NCBI GenBank assembly: GCA_028698395.1
Contig: JAQVDG010000091.1
Coordinates: forward strand, 1 to 7,503
Length of the DNA: 7,503 nucleotides
Reading direction: 5' to 3'
Source: Weeksellaceae bacterium
GTDB lineage: Bacteria; Bacteroidota; Bacteroidia; Flavobacteriales; Weeksellaceae
Shown here: positions 5,155-7,503 of the stretch, piece by piece
How the letters are laid out: the number at the start of each line of letters is the position of its first letter
Position numbering within the stretch: the stretch's first letter is position 1
Made by a program: the position numbers and the translations under genes
Notes under the pieces: generated by a model
Database searches by the model: none
Told to the model about the DNA's origin: nothing
Seen by the model: only the letters and a program-made list of their open reading frames with translations

Positions 5155-6177
5155 ATGACTTTCAACTCTCTGATATTGATTTGGTTTGACAAAACAAAAC
5201 GAAATTTACCTTGGCGAAACCAGTCTGACCCCTATAAAATTTGGATTTCTGAAATCATTTTACAACAAACAAGAGTAGCGCAAGGACTTGATTATTATCT
5301 TCTTTTTTGTGAAAAATTTCCTACTATTTTTGCTTTGGCTCATGCCTCTGAACAAGAGGTTTTAAAATTATGGCAAGGCTTGGGTTATTATTCACGAGCC
5401 CGGAATATGCACTTTACTGCACGTCAAATTGTAAATAACAGAAACGGAGAGTTTCCTTCTACTTATAAAGAATTATTAACTTTAAAAGGAGTAGGTGAAT
5501 ACACGGCTGCTGCCATTGCTTCTATTGCGTTTCAAGAAAATGTTCCCGCTATTGATGGAAATGCTTTTCGGGTTTTGTCGCGCTATTTTAATATTCATCA
5601 AGATATTTCTTTGCCCAAAACCAAACGATATTTTATGGAATTAGGGAAAGAAATCATCGATAAAAAGCGTCCGGGTGATTTTAACCAGGCTGTGATGGAA
5701 TTAGGAGCAACTGTTTGTTTACCTAAAAATCCAAAATGTGAAATTTGTCCGTTGAACGAATCTTGTGAAGCTTTAGCAAAAAATACAATAGCCAAATTAC
5801 CTGTGAAAACAAAAAAAACTAAAATCACCAATCGGTATTTTCATTTTTTTGAAATACGAAATGGACAAAAAACAGCAATGATTCAGCGAACACAAGATGA
5901 TGTGTGGAAAAATCTGTTTACTTTTCCCATGATTGAATCAAAAAATGAGGATTTCCCCAACGAAACTACTTTTTTAAATTCTTATGATTTCAAGAAAACT
6001 CATCAAGAAGTCCATATTTTAAGCCACCAACGTTTGTATATTAATTTCTGGAAAACAAAATCACAATTTGAGCTTTTGGATAAATTATCCGAGCTTTTCC
6101 AAGCAAAAATTTATGACAATAGTGATTTAAACGATTTGCCACTCCCCCGCCCGATAGAAAAATTTTTAGCGCAATAA
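5155..6177 (+). CDS. mutY: A/G-specific adenine DNA glycosylase
   Basis: Removes adenine mispaired with 8-oxoguanine or guanine in base excision repair. At 340 residues it has the normal family length. The catalytic glutamate is E33 in ISEIILQQTRV. The helix-hairpin-helix is LLTLKGVGEYTAAAIA (107-122). The catalytic aspartate is D134 in VPAIDGNAFRVLSRY. The [4Fe-4S] cluster ligands are C188, C195, C198 and C204 (C-x6-C-x2-C-x5-C). The C-terminal NUDIX-like domain (about 225-338) that recognises 8-oxoguanine includes WKNLFTFP (251-258) and SH (290-291) in ILSHQRLYINFW, corresponding to the 8-oxoG-sensing Ser-His loop. The ATG gives the expected short lead into LPWR. The gene is divergent from hup (99-bp gap) and 71 bp upstream of ssb, so the repair and ssDNA-binding genes are neighbours on the same strand. 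Confidence 0.97.
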   Translation: MTFNSLILIWFDKTKRNLPWRNQSDPYKIWISEIILQQTRVAQGLDYYLLFCEKFPTIFALAHASEQEVLKLWQGLGYYSRARNMHFTARQIVNNRNGEFPSTYKELLTLKGVGEYTAAAIASIAFQENVPAIDGNAFRVLSRYFNIHQDISLPKTKRYFMELGKEIIDKKRPGDFNQAVMELGATVCLPKNPKCEICPLNESCEALAKNTIAKLPVKTKKTKITNRYFHFFEIRNGQKTAMIQRTQDDVWKNLFTFPMIESKNEDFPNETTFLNSYDFKKTHQEVHILSHQRLYINFWKTKSQFELLDKLSELFQAKIYDNSDLNDLPLPRPIEKFLAQ

Positions 6178-6205
6178 AATATAAAATCAGCTCAAGCGTT
6201 TTTTG

Positions 6206-6213
6206 TATATTTA
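6206..6213 (+). promoter_or_regulatory. Possible -7 element of ssb
   Basis: TATATTTA matches TAnnTTTG at all but the last position and lies 35 nt before the ssb ATG. No clear -33 TTG was found at proper spacing. It is preceded by a TTTTTTG run. The 71-bp gap makes a separate ssb promoter plausible. Confidence 0.3.
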
Positions 6214-6248
6214 CATCTTTAAAAAAACAACAAACACAAAATCACATC

Positions 6249-6650
6249 ATGAACGGCACTTTAAACAAAGTAATTTTGATTGGAAATGTAGGTGGAGAAA
6301 TTAAAATCCATCAATTTGATAACCACGACAAAATCGGACGATTTTCATTGGCAACAAGTGAAAGTTATACGCGGGAAAACGGAGAACGAATTGTCCAAAC
6401 AGAATGGCACAATGTGGTCGTTCGGAATAAAGTGGTGGATATTTTTGAGAAATACGTGAAAAAAGGAGACAAACTCTATATCGAAGGAAAACTTAAAAGC
6501 AGAAAATGGCAGGATGCCAATGGACAAGATCGCTATACTACGGAAATTATCGTAAGTGATTTCACTTTTTTAACTCCAAAAAATTCTTCACAAGATTCAT
6601 CATCCACATCCAATCCGGAACAAAATGGTGAAGACGAAACGCCTTTCTAA
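6249..6650 (+). CDS. ssb: Single-stranded DNA-binding protein
   Basis: A 133-residue SSB that coats single-stranded DNA during replication and repair, normally as a tetramer. The OB fold covers about 1-110: LNKVILIGNVGGEIKI at the start, then IGRFSLATSESY, the family signature TEWHNVVV (51-58), KKGDKLYIEGKLKSRKW, and YTTEIIVSDFTFL. A short Ser/Asn/Gln-rich linker (about 111-126) follows. The acidic tip EDETPF is the conserved peptide that recruits partner proteins, equivalent to DDDIPF in E. coli. The linker is much shorter than in E. coli SSB. The MNGTLNKV start is standard. It lies between mutY and gldD, with only one base between its TAA and the gldD ATG, so gldD translation is likely coupled to it. 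Confidence 0.97.
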   Translation: MNGTLNKVILIGNVGGEIKIHQFDNHDKIGRFSLATSESYTRENGERIVQTEWHNVVVRNKVVDIFEKYVKKGDKLYIEGKLKSRKWQDANGQDRYTTEIIVSDFTFLTPKNSSQDSSSTSNPEQNGEDETPF

Positions 6651-6651
6651 G

Positions 6652-7224
6652 ATGGAGATTAAAAAACTGTTATTTTTCATTGGAATAAGTATTGTTTTTT
6701 TCTCTTGTAATGAAAAGTATTCCATAAAACCGATTGGTGAAGTGCGTTTGGAGTATCCAGAACCAATTTATCAGGAGTTTTTTTCGGAAAATTGTCCTTT
6801 CAGTTTTGATTATTCCCTGTACAGCCGAAAAATAGAACGAAACGACAAAAACTGTTGGTTTGTGTTGGATTATCCCGATATGAAAGCCAATATCTATCTA
6901 ACTTATTTTCCAATTGAAAGTCGAGAAGATTTGGCAACTAAAATCAAAGACAGTGAGAAATTTGTTCAAGATCAAACGGTAAAAGCCAGTTTTATTTCAC
7001 CTCGCGAATTTGTGTTTGAAGACAAAAAAGTATATGGAACTTTATTTGAATTAGGTGGAGAATCTGCAATTAATTTACAGTTTCATGCCACTGACAGTGT
7101 GAAAAACATCATCAGTGGTTCGGTTTATTTTTCAACTCCTCCAAAATACGATTCACTTCGTCCGGCAATTCAGTACATGAAACGGGATCTTGTCCATTTA
7201 ATTGAAACACTCCATTGGAAATAA
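6652..7224 (+). CDS. gldD: Gliding motility lipoprotein GldD
   Basis: A 190-residue lipoprotein similar to GldD of gliding Flavobacteriia, which is required for gliding and supports the type IX secretion/motility apparatus at the cell envelope. The start at 6652 is preferred over the in-frame ATG at 6625, which would overlap ssb and put charged residues before the signal. From 6652 it gives MEIKK, a hydrophobic stretch LLFFIGISIVFFS and C19, a signal peptidase II lipobox. Family landmarks are GEVRLEYPEP after the anchor, CPFSFDY, KNCWFVLDYPDMKANIYLTY, a KVYGTLFELGGESA block, TDSVKNIISGSVYF, and the C-terminal MKRDLVHLIETLHWK. Length agrees with the family. One base separates it from ssb. As I recall, gldE lies between ssb and gldD in characterised relatives; it is not here. 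Family assignment is strong by pattern; function is from the family. Confidence 0.9.
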   Translation: MEIKKLLFFIGISIVFFSCNEKYSIKPIGEVRLEYPEPIYQEFFSENCPFSFDYSLYSRKIERNDKNCWFVLDYPDMKANIYLTYFPIESREDLATKIKDSEKFVQDQTVKASFISPREFVFEDKKVYGTLFELGGESAINLQFHATDSVKNIISGSVYFSTPPKYDSLRPAIQYMKRDLVHLIETLHWK

Positions 7225-7247
7225 TTATCGAAACCAACTAATTGTTG

Positions 7248-7255
7248 TACTTTTG
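7248..7255 (+). promoter_or_regulatory. Candidate -7 element of the site-2 protease gene
   Basis: TACTTTTG is an exact TAnnTTTG match in the 61-bp gap after gldD, 31 nt before the next ATG. No TTG was found at a good -33 distance. It suggests the protease gene can be transcribed independently of ssb-gldD. Confidence 0.4.
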
Positions 7256-7285
7256 CACCTTGAAATTTTTAGACACTATTTATAA

Positions 7286-7503
7286 ATGGAGATATTAGTA
7301 AAGGCCGGACAAATGATTTTAATGTTGTCCATTTTGGTTACACTTCATGAATTAGGGCATTTTATTCCAGCAAAATATTTTAAAACCAAAGTTGAGAAAT
7401 TCTATTTATTTTTTGACCCGTGGTTTTCAATTATTAAGAAAAAAGTAGGAGAAACCACCTATGGAATCGGTTGGTTGCCTTTAGGCGGTTATGTGAAAAT
7501 TGC
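7286..7503 (+). CDS. rseP: RseP-type site-2 zinc metalloprotease, N-terminal part (runs off right edge)
   Basis: The first 72 residues of an M50-family intramembrane zinc protease. In the family these cut transmembrane anti-sigma factors and leftover signal peptides in the inner membrane. The first membrane helix (about 8-27) contains the zinc-binding HELGH (21-25). It is followed by FIPAKYFKTKVEKFYLFFDPW and a YGIGWLPLGGYVKI block (59-72), the conserved GxxxLPLGGYVK element after the first helix in RseP. The FFDPW insertion is typical of Bacteroidota members as I recall. The PDZ domains and the C-terminal LDG motif helix would lie beyond the window. The ATG at 7286 gives a normal start just before the first helix. 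It is 61 bp after gldD on the same strand, with its own candidate promoter. Confidence 0.93.
   Translation, partial: MEILVKAGQMILMLSILVTLHELGHFIPAKYFKTKVEKFYLFFDPWFSIIKKKVGETTYGIGWLPLGGYVKI

Noticed and set aside
5598..5831. Minus-strand frame inside mutY
   Set aside because: Antisense to the iron-sulfur region of mutY; no domain.
6345..6527. Minus-strand frame inside ssb
   Set aside because: Antisense to the OB fold of ssb; no domain or start context.
6625..6651. Upstream ATG as the gldD start, giving a 199-residue protein overlapping ssb
   Set aside because: It adds MVKTKRLSK before an already complete lipoprotein signal; the ATG at 6652 gives a normal short n-region and lipobox.

Overview
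The window looks like a chromosomal stretch of a Flavobacteriales (Bacteroidota) genome, most likely Flavobacteriaceae. The evidence is AT-rich DNA, A/T-rich leaders without Shine-Dalgarno sequences, several upstream copies of the Bacteroidota -7 element TAnnTTTG, a GldD gliding-motility lipoprotein, and Bacteroidota-style versions of HU, RNase G and FolE. The genus cannot be set from the sequence alone.

Left arm (1-5055, all on the minus strand). In transcription order it holds hup (HU-family DNA-binding protein), a 30-residue very basic protein of ribosomal-protein type 8 nt downstream, rng (RNase E/G), a PAP2 membrane phosphatase, folE (GTP cyclohydrolase I), a two-gene type II toxin-antitoxin module (ribbon-helix-helix antitoxin, then PIN toxin), and the 5' part of cysS (cysteinyl-tRNA synthetase), which runs off the left edge. 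The hup-to-rng gap (4486-4663) is rich in hairpins and probably holds both the hup terminator and the rng promoter/leader.

Right arm (5155-7503, all on the plus strand). mutY (adenine DNA glycosylase) is divergent from hup across a 99-bp gap. It is followed by ssb, gldD (1 nt after ssb), and the start of an RseP-type site-2 metalloprotease, which runs off the right edge.

Most of this is core housekeeping: nucleoid, RNA decay, folate, tRNA charging, repair, SSB, motility/secretion lipoprotein. I did not find a clearly new multi-gene system. The points most worth a second look are: (i) the toxin-antitoxin module between folE and the essential gene cysS, which leaves cysS 10 nt behind the toxin with no visible consensus promoter of its own; (ii) the direct ssb-gldD junction where related gliding bacteria, as I recall, carry gldE; (iii) the hairpin-rich leader of rng; and (iv) the 30-aa basic gene co-transcribed with hup. 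No tRNA, rRNA, CRISPR array, insertion sequence or riboswitch was recognised. No gene-free stretch exceeds 300 bases.
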